Assembly (NCBI RefSeq): GCF_023333595.1
Contig: NZ_JAIQZM010000025.1
Span: 1 to 64,000, forward strand
Direction: 5' to 3'
DNA from: Argonema galeatum A003/A1
GTDB taxonomy: Bacteria; Cyanobacteriota; Cyanobacteriia; Cyanobacteriales; Aerosakkonemataceae
DNA length: 64,000 bases
Shown piece by piece: positions 16,950-25,680 of this stretch. Within the stretch, counting starts at the first letter, position 1; every line of letters begins with the position of its first letter. The notes under the pieces were generated by a model. The model was not told where the DNA came from. It did not search any database and was given only the letters and a program-made list of their open reading frames with translations. Both the position numbers and the translations under genes were made by a program.

Positions 16950-18254
16950 CTATATTACAGCGATGCAGTCAATTTCTACCAAAACGTCTTTTGGCAGACG
17001 GGATACTTGGACAGTAGCGCGAGCTGGTGCTGTTGCTTCATCAAAATATTTAGCATAGACCGCATTCATGGCAGCAAAGTCGTTCATATCTGTTAAGAAA
17101 ACGTTGGTTTTTACCACATCTGACCAATTAGCACCAGCAGCAGAGAGGATGGCTTCGATGTTAGACATAACACATTCTGTTTGCTTTGTTACATCGTCGG
17201 TATACACAACATGACCGACTCTGGGATCGATCGCAATTTGTCCAGCTACAAAAACCATTTCGCCACTAGCGACGATGGCTTGATTGTATGGGCCGACGGG
17301 TGCGGGTGCTGCGTCCGTGCGAATAACTTTGCGAGTCATAGATATCACTTTTTCTAACGAAACTTTTTGCTTAGGAAATTCTACCTCAAAATCTTCTGAT
17401 TGGTAAATTTCTCCATCAGGCATTATCGCACCAGTGAAGTCTGCATCTTGAAGATTTGCTCCATAAATGTTAGCGTTAGTTAAATCTGCTTTCCTCAGAT
17501 TTGCACCCTTAAGATTTGCCTTCATGAAATCTGTGTTTTGCAGACCTGCTCTTTCTAGATTTATCCCTTGCAAAAACGCTTTTCTAAACTTTGTATTTGT
17601 TAAATCTGCTGCCCCCAAATCCACATCAGCCAAATTCATGCCTGATAAATCATAGTTGATCAGTTTTACACCCCGAAGTCTAGATCTAGGGAGATTCGTA
17701 TCTTTGAGAGTAACAGCAGTTAGATTTGCCCGACTTAAATCAGATCCAGCCAAGTTTGCCCCAGTTATATTTCCACTACTAAGATCCGATCTGATTAGGT
17801 TTGTTTCAATCAAAGAAGCTTTGGTTAAATTTACATAGTTTAGTTTTGTATCACTCAGGTTGGCATTGTCCAAGTTGGCATTACTAAAGTTTACACTACT
17901 CAGATTTGCGCCACACAAATTTGCACCATTGTTCAAGTTAGCATTAGTAAAGTTAGCACTACTCAGATTTGCTTTACTCAAATTTGCACCGCTGAGTTCC
18001 GCCAAACTGAAATTTACTGAAGAACCCTGCACCTCGCTCAAATTGGCTTTGATCAGAGATGCTCTACTAAAGTTTGCTGAAGTGAGATTGGCCTTAGTCA
18101 GATTTACTTCATCTAACTCAGATCCGGTCAAATCTGCACCCTCTAGGTTTATCCCACTCAAATCTGCACCTTTGAGGTCTATCCCACTTAGGTTTGCTTT
18201 CTGAAATTTCCGTTCGCCTTGTGCGTATTTTTCAATAAGTTCGTCACTGTTCAT
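16950..18254 (-). CDS. pentapeptide-repeat protein fused in frame to a RidA domain
   Basis: 434 residues. Residues 1-285 are pentapeptide repeats (A-N/D-L-x-x pattern, e.g. ANLSSANFTNANL) forming a right-handed quadrilateral helix. After a 20-residue linker (EDFEVEFPKQKVSLEKVI), the last 129 residues are a complete RidA/YjgF domain beginning MTRKVIRTDAAPAPVGPYNQ, with the substrate-binding Arg in PARATVQVSRLP and the EIDCIAVI ending. RidA hydrolyses reactive enamines and imines produced by PLP enzymes. The RidA Met codon at 17339 could also be an internal start giving a free RidA. The upstream gene at 18279-19217 is a paralogue without RidA but retains a trace of the ridA start, so the fusion followed a tandem duplication. 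Confidence 0.85.
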   Translation of the reverse strand: MNSDELIEKYAQGERKFQKANLSGIDLKGADLSGINLEGADLTGSELDEVNLTKANLTSANFSRASLIKANLSEVQGSSVNFSLAELSGANLSKANLSSANFTNANLNNGANLCGANLSSVNFSNANLDNANLSDTKLNYVNLTKASLIETNLIRSDLSSGNITGANLAGSDLSRANLTAVTLKDTNLPRSRLRGVKLINYDLSGMNLADVDLGAADLTNTKFRKAFLQGINLERAGLQNTDFMKANLKGANLRKADLTNANIYGANLQDADFTGAIMPDGEIYQSEDFEVEFPKQKVSLEKVISMTRKVIRTDAAPAPVGPYNQAIVASGEMVFVAGQIAIDPRVGHVVYTDDVTKQTECVMSNIEAILSAAGANWSDVVKTNVFLTDMNDFAAMNAVYAKYFDEATAPARATVQVSRLPKDVLVEIDCIAVI

Positions 18255-18265
18255 GGTTAAAATTG

Positions 18266-18281
18266 CGAGTCATTGATATCA
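18266..18281 (-). other. vestige of a ridA start region between pentapeptide genes
   Basis: On the minus strand the intergenic text TGATATCAATGACTCGCAA overlaps the stop of the gene at 18279-19217. It matches TGATATCTATGACTCGCAA, the sequence leading into the RidA domain at 17339, with one difference. After it the match ends and the next gene begins. Confidence 0.7.
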
Positions 18282-19217
18282 ATCTTTCTTTGATGTTTCA
18301 GGTTTGTAAATTTCTCCATCGGGCATTATCGCACCAGCGAGGTCTATATCTTTGATGTTTACCCCATAAGTTCTTGCATCAGTCAAGTCTGCTCTTTTAA
18401 GATTTGCTCCCTTCAAATTGGCTCTAATCAAATCTGCGCCTCGGAGATTCGCTCCCTCTAAATTCGCTCCTTGCAGGGAGGTTTTTCTAAGGTTTTTTTC
18501 TCTTAAGTCTGCGCCCATCAAATCCGCTTGAGCAAGATTCATGCCTGACAAATCAAATCCCTCTAAATTTACTGCGTGAAGCTTAACCCCTTGGAGATTA
18601 ACATCTGTAATGGTGGCACCAACTAAGCTTGCTCGACTCAAATCTGCACCAGCTAAGTTTGCCCCTGCCAAATTTGTAGTTTTTAAATTGGCTCTACTTA
18701 GGTTAGCTTCCCGAAAGGAAGCTCGATTACATTTTGCTGCACTTAAATTCGCACCATTTAAGTTTGTTTTGTCTAGGTTGGCATTACTTAAGTCAGCACC
18801 ACTCAGATTAGCGCCACTCAGGTTAGCACCACTCAAGTTGGCATTATTGAAGTTAGCACCACTCAAATCAGCACCACTTAGATTAGCGCCACTCAAGTTA
18901 GCATTACTCAAGTTGGATTGACTGTTTAACTTGGCACCACTTAAGTCAGCACCGCTGAGGTCTGCCCAACTCAGATTTATGTAGTTTCCCAGTACCCCAC
19001 TCAAATTTGTGCCTGTGAGCAATGCACTACTAAAGTTAGTACTGGTAAGCACCGCCTTAGTTAATTTGGCCTCACTCAAGTCCGCCCCAGTAAAATCAGC
19101 ACTGCTTAGGTCTATCTCACTTAGGTCTGCACCTTGGATGTTTACCCCACTCAGCTTTGCCGAACTAAACTTCCGTTGTCCTTCTGTGTATTTTGCTAAA
19201 AGTTCTTCAGCGTCCAT
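18279..19217 (-). CDS. pentapeptide-repeat protein
   Basis: 312 residues from the ATG at 19217, preceded by AAAGG; the frame also opens at a TTG at 19223. Almost the whole protein is pentapeptide repeats (GANLSGADLSGANFNNANL style), starting after a short helical head (EELLAKYTEGQRKFSSAKL) that matches the head of the next gene. It ends AGAIMPDGEIYKPETSKKD. It is a tandem paralogue of the gene at 16950-18254, and only 24 bases separate its stop from that start. Such proteins fold as regular beta-helices; their role in cyanobacteria is mostly unknown. Membrane segments are absent. Confidence 0.85.
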   Translation of the reverse strand: MDAEELLAKYTEGQRKFSSAKLSGVNIQGADLSEIDLSSADFTGADLSEAKLTKAVLTSTNFSSALLTGTNLSGVLGNYINLSWADLSGADLSGAKLNSQSNLSNANLSGANLSGADLSGANFNNANLSGANLSGANLSGADLSNANLDKTNLNGANLSAAKCNRASFREANLSRANLKTTNLAGANLAGADLSRASLVGATITDVNLQGVKLHAVNLEGFDLSGMNLAQADLMGADLREKNLRKTSLQGANLEGANLRGADLIRANLKGANLKRADLTDARTYGVNIKDIDLAGAIMPDGEIYKPETSKKD

Positions 19218-19379
19218 AATCAACCTTTCAATGCACTTTTATCAGTCTACCGCCAGATTCTTTTTTTTAACGCAGAACCACTCAGAGGACATCGCAGAGC
19301 GTGACACTACGCATTCCGTACTATTTACGGTGTTGCAGGGAATACTAAGATCGTTAGTATTCCCCGACAAAACAAGCGT

Positions 19380-20495
19380 ATGAACCGTACTCAACCTTCC
19401 AGCCTTTGTGCCCGCTGCGAAACCTTACCCACCAAAATTGAGGGAACAGGCAGATTATACCTGTGGTTTCCCTCCGGTCACAGTCTGACGAAAGTCCTCC
19501 ATTACCTGCGTAAAGCCGAGCTGGACTACGAACTCAAGGAGGAGGGGCAGTGTCTTGCCATTCAGTTGGAGGAAGTCCAAACCGAAAATTGTGTCAACAC
19601 CTTAGCTGGGATACTGACCGACAACGAGTTAAAAAACACGCAGGCATTGTTCATGACTCACGCGAACGCTCCCCAACTTCGCGATTGCGCTCGCACGACC
19701 ACTTTGGCTCGTATGACTCACCTTAACCAGTCGGGTTGGCTGCTGGACTTGCTGGAGGCCGATCGCGTCACCTGTCAATTTCAGCCAATCGTCTCTACTC
19801 AAGATACCTCGGTGATTTTTGGTCAAGAAGCCTTATTCCGTGGAATTGCTCCTAATGGTAGCTTTATTGCTCCCGGTCAAATTTTCTCGTTGGCGACAGA
19901 AGCAGGCATCTTGGTTCAGCTCGATCTCATCGCTAGGCGCATAGCGATTCGCGAGACCATGAGACACCAAATCAAAGAACACATTTTTATCAACTTTTCT
20001 CCCACGTCTATTTACGATCCTACTTCCTGCTTGCGCTCCACAATGGAGGCGATCGATGAAGCGGGTATTTCTCACGAACAGATCGTTTTCGAGGTTGTTG
20101 AGTCTAATCAGCCTCAAGATACCGAACATCTCAAAGGCATTCTCAATGTCTACCAGGAAGCGGGTTTTCGCATGGCGTTGGATGATTTTGGCGAAGGGGG
20201 TTCCAATCTCAACTTGCTCCACCAACTTCGTCCCGATTTTATTAAGCTTGATATGCGTTTGATTCGCAATGTGCAGGCAGACCCTTATAAGGCATTTGTT
20301 ACTGAGAAGATTCTAGAGATTGCCAGCCACTTGAACATCCAGACGATCGCTGAAGGCATTGAATCGGTTGAAGAGCTGCATTGGGTAAAACAGCGGGGAG
20401 CAACTTTTGTTCAGGGCTATCTCATTAGCCCCCCGACGACTTTTCCGCTGATAAATCCCCCTCAAATTACAACAAGCTCTCTGGAAGTTGGGTAA
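19380..20495 (+). CDS. EAL-domain c-di-GMP phosphodiesterase with N-terminal CxxC module
   Basis: 371 residues. An N-terminal module of about 120 residues starts LCARCETLPTKIEGTGRLYL (two Cys as CxxC) and is predicted to be a small sensory or zinc-binding domain; the same module opens the partial gene at 63613. The EAL domain follows with all catalytic signatures: QEALFRG, FINFSPTSIY, VFEVVES, ALDDFGEGGSN, IKLDMRLI, IAEGIES and VQGYLISPP. It should hydrolyse c-di-GMP to pGpG. No membrane segment. The next gene downstream encodes a GGEEF diguanylate cyclase, so opposing activities are neighbours. Confidence 0.88.
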   Translation: MNRTQPSSLCARCETLPTKIEGTGRLYLWFPSGHSLTKVLHYLRKAELDYELKEEGQCLAIQLEEVQTENCVNTLAGILTDNELKNTQALFMTHANAPQLRDCARTTTLARMTHLNQSGWLLDLLEADRVTCQFQPIVSTQDTSVIFGQEALFRGIAPNGSFIAPGQIFSLATEAGILVQLDLIARRIAIRETMRHQIKEHIFINFSPTSIYDPTSCLRSTMEAIDEAGISHEQIVFEVVESNQPQDTEHLKGILNVYQEAGFRMALDDFGEGGSNLNLLHQLRPDFIKLDMRLIRNVQADPYKAFVTEKILEIASHLNIQTIAEGIESVEELHWVKQRGATFVQGYLISPPTTFPLINPPQITTSSLEVG

Positions 20496-20535
20496 GTCGC
20501 AAAGGTCTTTCGGAATTATTATTGCTAATGTTCAT

Positions 20536-20650
20536 AATGAATATTTTTGTAGTAGCACGGCATCATAAATTTGTCGTTTCTATGAAAATTTTCATTATGT
20601 CGTGCCCTGGATCGGCATATTTGACCGGAAAGAGCCGATCCCCTTGGTGG
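20536..20650. repeat. interspersed repeat with GCACGGCAT ends, copy 1
   Basis: The text ATATTTTTGTAGTAGCACGG, then CATCATA, later ATGAAAATTTTCATTATG and TCGTGCCC, recurs with few changes at 54236-54345. Internal inverted repeats (GCACGGCAT against ATGTCGTGC) mark it as a small palindromic element. It fills most of the 230-bp gap before the GGDEF gene. Confidence 0.65.
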
Positions 20651-20725
20651 AAGTAGAAAGTAATGCCTCTTCAAGACTGCGTGAGTAGTATGAAGTAGGA
20701 TTGATATACCAAAAAACGATCGCTC

Positions 20726-23146
20726 ATGTTTAAATGGCTTTTTAATAACTCGAAATATCAACAGGTTGAGCAGAATCTCAAACGCCAAAATCAATCCCTA
20801 AAATTGCTGGGAGATGTCACCCTTAAAATTCGCCAATCGTTGAATCTGGAAGACATTCTCCAGACCACGGTTACCGAGGTGCGTCAACTGTTAGCGTGCG
20901 ATCGGTTATTGGTCTATCGATTGTGGGAAGATGGGACTGGCAGTGCGGTGGCAGAGTCTGTCGATCTTGACTATCCAGCGGTTTTGGGACAAACGTTTCC
21001 GTCTGAGGTTTTTCCAGTCGAAATTCATCAGCAGTACTGCCACGGAAAGATTAAAGCGATTGAAGATATCAAAAGTGCTTCGATATCGAGCTGCCTAATC
21101 GAATTTCTCCAAGATTTTAAAGTCCAGGCAAAGCTGGTCGTGCCGATTCTGTTCGAGTCAAAACTTTGGGGGCTATTGGTGGCTCATCAGTGTCGGGAAC
21201 CGCGACACTGGTCAACGTTTGAGATCGAACTCCTCAAACAACTAGCTGACAACCTTAGCATTGCTGTCGCTCAAGCCCAACTGCTCGAAGCATTGCGGCT
21301 GAGTGAAGAGCGATACTCCCTTGCTATGCAAGCAACCAACGATGGTCTTTGGGATTGGGATCTCAGAACCGATCGAGTTTACTTTTCTTTCCGCTGGAAA
21401 GCCCTGCTGGGGTATGAGGAGTCTGAGATTGGCTCTAGCATTGAAGAGTGGTGGAATCGGGTACATCCTCAAGCGCAAGAACAAATCAAAACTCAAATGA
21501 CTGACTACCTTGCACAACAAGTCCTGCAAGATGTCAGCGAATACTTTATCAGCGAGCATCAGATCCAGCACCAAGATGGCATCTACCGTTGGGTGCTGGT
21601 TCGAGGACTGGGTAAGCGAGGAACTGATGGCAAGATTGAGCGCATTGTTGGTTCGTTAAGCGACATAACTGGGCGCAAGCAAGCAGAACACCAGTTACGT
21701 TTGCTCGAATCAGTCGTCGTGAATGCAAATGATGCCGTTGTGATTACTGAAGCTGAGCCGATTAACGATTCCGGCCCCCGAATTTTATATGTAAACCAAG
21801 CTTTCAGCAAGATGACTGGCTACAGTCCCCAGGAGGTATTGGGCAAGACCCCGCGCATTCTCCAAGGGCCTAAAACTGACCGGGCAACCCGTGCCAAGAT
21901 TCGGGCGGCACTGAAGGCGTGGCAGCCAGTTCGAGTGGAGCTCGTTAACTACTGCAAGGATGGGTCTGAGTTTTGGGTTGAGCTGAATATTGCACCCGTT
22001 GCCGATGAAATGGGGTGGTATACCCATTGGATAGCGATTCAACGAGACATTACGGAGCGTAAGCGAGCAGAGGAAGCTTTTGGACAGCAAGCCGAACGGG
22101 AGCGACTTGTTGCTCAAATCGCTCAACGCATTCGCCGATCGCTAAAATTGTCGGATATTCTCAGTACAACTGTGACAGAAGTACGCCAATTTCTGAAGTG
22201 CGATCGCGTGTTAATTTACCGCTTCTGGACAGATGGGACAGGAAGTGCTGTGACAGAAGCGGTTGCAGCCCGTTGGTCACCCATTTTGGGGCGTACTTTC
22301 CCCGCCGAAGTTTTTCCGACTGAGTACCACGATCTTTACAAACAAGGACGCATTCGTGCGATCGCAAATGTGGAAACTGAGGCCATCACCCCTTGTCTCG
22401 TTGACTTTTTGCATGAGTTGCAGGTGAAAGCAAAACTTGTAGTGTCACTTATGCAAGGAGATAACCTTTGGGGTCTGCTCGTTGCCCATCACTGTTGTGA
22501 ACCAAGAGCTTGGCAACCATTTGAGATTAACTTGCTCGCTTCATTATCGACCCAATTGGCGATCGCAATTCAGCAAGCCGAACTATACGATCGGCTCCAA
22601 GGAGCGAATCAAGAATTGCAACATTTAGCCAAGTTGGATAGTTTAACTGGTATAGCGAATCGTCGTATGTTTGATGAGTATCTCGATCGAGCCTGGTTGC
22701 AAATGGGACGGGATAGCCAGCCATTGTCGCTCATTCTGTGCGACATTGATTATTTCAAGCTTTACAACGATACCTACGGGCACCAAGCAGGTGACCATTG
22801 CATCCAACAGGTGGCGAAAGCGATTAGTCGTGCAGCTCAACGCCCAACGGATTTAGTCGCTCGTTATGGCGGCGAGGAATTTGCTGTGATTCTCACCAAT
22901 ACAGGAGGGGAAGGGGCAGTAAAGGTCGCAGAGAAGATTCGCTCTGAAGTTGAAGCGCTGAACATTGTTCATGCCACTTCCAGCGTCGGGCAATACGTTA
23001 CCCTCAGCTTAGGGGTTGCGAGTACCGTGCCTGCCTCGACTTCTTCTCTAGCAATGCTGATTGCACTGGCTGATGAAGCAATGTATCAGGCGAAGAAGCG
23101 GGGGCGCAATCAGGTAATCGTTCACTGCGCCTCACCTCGGTGCTAG
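20726..23146 (+). CDS. GAF-PAS-PAS-GAF-GGDEF diguanylate cyclase
   Basis: 806 residues, soluble. GAF1 is at about 30-190, PAS1 at 195-325, PAS2 at 330-450 (with VILGKTPRIL-like PAS/PAC text such as EVLGKTPRILQGPKTD), GAF2 at 465-625 and GGDEF at 635-800. The active-site loop is GGEEF near residue 714, preceded by DSLTGIANRR and LCDIDYFKLYNDTYGH, so the cyclase should be active in making c-di-GMP. Both GAF domains look like cyanobacteriochrome GAFs and keep a Cys at the bilin-binding place (residues about 123 and 557), but it is followed by Leu instead of the usual His. Light sensing is therefore possible but doubtful. It follows an EAL gene on the same strand. Confidence 0.88.
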   Translation: MFKWLFNNSKYQQVEQNLKRQNQSLKLLGDVTLKIRQSLNLEDILQTTVTEVRQLLACDRLLVYRLWEDGTGSAVAESVDLDYPAVLGQTFPSEVFPVEIHQQYCHGKIKAIEDIKSASISSCLIEFLQDFKVQAKLVVPILFESKLWGLLVAHQCREPRHWSTFEIELLKQLADNLSIAVAQAQLLEALRLSEERYSLAMQATNDGLWDWDLRTDRVYFSFRWKALLGYEESEIGSSIEEWWNRVHPQAQEQIKTQMTDYLAQQVLQDVSEYFISEHQIQHQDGIYRWVLVRGLGKRGTDGKIERIVGSLSDITGRKQAEHQLRLLESVVVNANDAVVITEAEPINDSGPRILYVNQAFSKMTGYSPQEVLGKTPRILQGPKTDRATRAKIRAALKAWQPVRVELVNYCKDGSEFWVELNIAPVADEMGWYTHWIAIQRDITERKRAEEAFGQQAERERLVAQIAQRIRRSLKLSDILSTTVTEVRQFLKCDRVLIYRFWTDGTGSAVTEAVAARWSPILGRTFPAEVFPTEYHDLYKQGRIRAIANVETEAITPCLVDFLHELQVKAKLVVSLMQGDNLWGLLVAHHCCEPRAWQPFEINLLASLSTQLAIAIQQAELYDRLQGANQELQHLAKLDSLTGIANRRMFDEYLDRAWLQMGRDSQPLSLILCDIDYFKLYNDTYGHQAGDHCIQQVAKAISRAAQRPTDLVARYGGEEFAVILTNTGGEGAVKVAEKIRSEVEALNIVHATSSVGQYVTLSLGVASTVPASTSSLAMLIALADEAMYQAKKRGRNQVIVHCASPRC

Positions 23147-23428
23147 AGCGGATATGAGTAGGTGTAGTGTTATATAGATTACCTAAATGTTTGCTACAGA
23201 TGTAGGGGCAATTCATGAATTGCCCCTACACCAGAGAGTGTTCATTTGTAGCAGAAATAAATCCAAACGATATTACTCCAGCTTAAAATCTTATTTCAAT
23301 TTTTGCTTTTGAGTCAGTCGCTTCTCTGACTTCAGTAGCGCATATTTGCTCTTTCGCGTCTATGCGCTCGCGTCGCAGGCTATGCCTACGGCACGCACTC
23401 GCGTTCGCCAACGTGGTTCGTTAAAAAT
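23147..23428. repeat. gap with nested palindromic element
   Basis: A perfect 30-bp palindrome at 23201-23230 has half-site TGTAGGGGCAATTCA. It is enclosed by near-perfect outer arms TGCTACAGATG (23192-23202) and CATTTGTAGCA (23243-23253). The rest includes a CG-rich stretch near 23360-23410 with GCAGGCTATGCCTACGGC, a repeat type common in cyanobacterial intergenic DNA. No gene is seen. Confidence 0.7.
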
Positions 23429-23860
23429 TTAAGACAAACGAGGGCGAATTCTATAATGCCGATAACGCCAATAATCCTGCAAAATGCGATCGTGGTCAAA
23501 ACAGAGATTAGTCGGAACTCGCCAAGATTCAAAAACATTTATTACCTTAGCATCATCCCCAGCCTTTGGTTTCCCCGTCGCCGTAGCAATAAACACAACG
23601 CTCATCGTATGCTGACGCGGGTCGCGATTCGGGTCAGAATAAACGTGGAATTGCTCAATCAACTCGACATTTAAACCCGTCTCCTCCTGAGCTTCTCGTC
23701 GCGCTGCCGTTTCGACAGTTTCGCCGTAGTCCACAAAACCACCAGGAATAGCCCAACCCAGGGGTAGATTTTTACGTTCAATTAGCACTATTGGTCGATG
23801 CGATCGATCGATCAATTCAATGATGATATCGACAGTAGGAGTAGGATTTCGGTAAGTCAC
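23429..23860 (-). CDS. Nudix hydrolase
   Basis: 143 residues starting at a GTG ([16 protein letters not shown]). The Nudix box is complete: [20 protein letters not shown] followed by ETGL. The overall pattern ([15 protein letters not shown], with a [14 protein letters not shown] strand) is that of ADP-ribose pyrophosphatase-like Nudix enzymes, which clear nucleoside diphosphate derivatives. The exact substrate cannot be read from the sequence. The gene stands alone on the minus strand. Confidence 0.87.
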   Translation of the reverse strand: MTYRNPTPTVDIIIELIDRSHRPIVLIERKNLPLGWAIPGGFVDYGETVETAARREAQEETGLNVELIEQFHVYSDPNRDPRQHTMSVVFIATATGKPKAGDDAKVINVFESWRVPTNLCFDHDRILQDYWRYRHYRIRPRLS

Positions 23861-24171
23861 AAGCCAAAAAATCTGAAATTTACGATCGGGGCAGGTATTT
23901 TACCCACCCTACGCTCTCAGCATAGCGCCCAGTTACTACCAAATCCAAGGGCCTCAAGCTCATCAGGTACGCCCACAGGCTTAAGCCCGGAGGCTACACT
24001 TACAAAGCCTGCCTACACAGGCTCAAATAAGTTTTTGAATTTTAGACCGCAAAGCCGGTATAAGTACGCGCAAGCCGCGAATGAGAGGCTTTAGGCTTCT
24101 GAAAACCGCTGTAAAGCCCCCTACCGTGATAATGTCGTAACGTCTGCTTCTTATTTTGATTTAGGTTATAT
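23861..24171. other. intergenic region without a gene
   Basis: About 310 bases between divergent genes, so it should contain both promoters. It includes short interspersed fragments such as GGCTTAAGCCCGGAGGCTAC. I see no clear promoter box, RNA or ORF worth reporting. Confidence 0.5.
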
Positions 24172-25680
24172 ATGCCGTTTCCCAGATCCAGTGGCATTTT
24201 GCTGCACCCCACCTCTTTTCCGAGTCGCTTTGGCGTAGGAGAGTTGGGCTTAGAAGCCTATCGCTTTGTAGATTTTTTAACAGAAAGCAAACAGCAATTT
24301 TGGCAGATATTGCCTTTGGGGCCAACGGGGTATGGCAATTCCCCTTATATGTGTTTTTCAGCGATGGCTGGCAACCCGCTGCTGATTAGCCCGGAGAAAC
24401 TGCGAGATGATGGTTTGTTAAATGAGGAGGATTTTGCCAATCTGCCCGAATTTCCAGCTGATAAGGTAGATTACGAGCTAGCAATCAAAACCAAAATACC
24501 TCTGCTCCAGAAAGCCTGCGAGAACTTTAAAACCAAAGCTTCAGAGTTCCTGCAAAAAGAATTTGCGGGTTTTTGCCAGAGTAAGGCTTACTGGCTGGAT
24601 GACTATGCTTTATTTATGACGTTTCTGGATACTCATGAAGGTGCCAGCTGGCATACGTGGTCACCGGAACTAGCCAAGCGCGAACCGGGCACTATGGATC
24701 AGTTGGGGCGGCGGCTGAACGCTGAGATTATTTTTCATAAATTCGTTCAGTTCCAGTTCTTTCGCCAGTGGTCCGAACTGAAGCGCTACGCCAATATGCG
24801 GGGTATCCAAATTATTGGCGATATTCCTATTTATGTGGCTCACAATAGTGCTGATGTTTGGGCTAATCCTCAAATCTTTTGCCTGGATGAAGAAACGGGC
24901 GAACCGGCGCTGATGGCGGGCGTACCGCCAGATTACTTCAGTGAAACAGGTCAATTGTGGGGAAACCCAGTCTATAACTGGGAGGAATTGCAGAAAGATA
25001 ATTTTCATTGGTGGGTGCAGCGCTTCCAGTCGATGCTGGATTATGTAGATATCATTCGTGTCGATCACTTCCGGGGATTCGAGTCTTTCTGGGCAGTTAA
25101 GCAGGGCGAAGAAACGGCTATGTACGGTGAGTGGGTGGACGCGCCGGGGACTGCTTTGTTTGAGGTAGTTAAGGAGAAGTTGGGCAATCTACCTATTGTG
25201 GCTGAGGATTTAGGCGTAATTACGCCGGAGGTAGAGGCGCTGCGAGACAGGTTTAAGTTCCCAGGGATGAAGATTTTGCAGTTTGCTTTTGGTTCTGACC
25301 CTGGTAACCCTTATTTGCCGTTTAATTACGATCGCAACTGTCTAGCTTACACAGGCACCCACGATAACGATACAACGGTGGGGTGGTTCGATAAATTGTC
25401 GGATGAGGAAAAAAATAGCGTCCTGCGTTACTTGGGTTGTACCAGTGCTGACGGAATTCATTGGGATTTGATCCGGTTGGTTTTAAGCTCTGTGGCGAAT
25501 CAAGTGATTACTCCTCTTCAAGATATCTTGGGATTAGGCACCCAAGCTCGGATGAATACACCTGGGATTGGGGAGGGCAATTGGGAGTGGCGCTATCGAT
25601 GGGATGCTTTGAGGTGGGAAGATCGTGAATTCCTCAAGACTTTGACCGAAATTTATGGCCGAGCTCCCATGCCTGTTTAA
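24172..25680 (+). CDS. malQ: 4-alpha-glucanotransferase
   Basis: 502 residues, a GH77 enzyme of the usual bacterial length. Signatures include GILLHPTSFPSRFGVGELG at the start, GDIPIYVAHNSADVWANP, the nucleophile region IIRVDHFRGFESFW (Asp), the acid/base VAEDLGVITPEVEALRD (Glu) and the transition-state Asp in TGTHDNDTTVGW. It transfers maltosyl and longer glucan units during glycogen and maltodextrin metabolism in the cytoplasm. The 3' end overlaps the convergent rodZ-like gene by four bases. Confidence 0.96.
   Translation: MPFPRSSGILLHPTSFPSRFGVGELGLEAYRFVDFLTESKQQFWQILPLGPTGYGNSPYMCFSAMAGNPLLISPEKLRDDGLLNEEDFANLPEFPADKVDYELAIKTKIPLLQKACENFKTKASEFLQKEFAGFCQSKAYWLDDYALFMTFLDTHEGASWHTWSPELAKREPGTMDQLGRRLNAEIIFHKFVQFQFFRQWSELKRYANMRGIQIIGDIPIYVAHNSADVWANPQIFCLDEETGEPALMAGVPPDYFSETGQLWGNPVYNWEELQKDNFHWWVQRFQSMLDYVDIIRVDHFRGFESFWAVKQGEETAMYGEWVDAPGTALFEVVKEKLGNLPIVAEDLGVITPEVEALRDRFKFPGMKILQFAFGSDPGNPYLPFNYDRNCLAYTGTHDNDTTVGWFDKLSDEEKNSVLRYLGCTSADGIHWDLIRLVLSSVANQVITPLQDILGLGTQARMNTPGIGEGNWEWRYRWDALRWEDREFLKTLTEIYGRAPMPV

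Noticed and set aside
17467-18204. Several antisense ORFs opposite the pentapeptide-repeat genes
   Set aside because: The regular repeat codons leave open frames on the opposite strand; the peptides (KLALLRFAPLK style) are low-complexity shadows.
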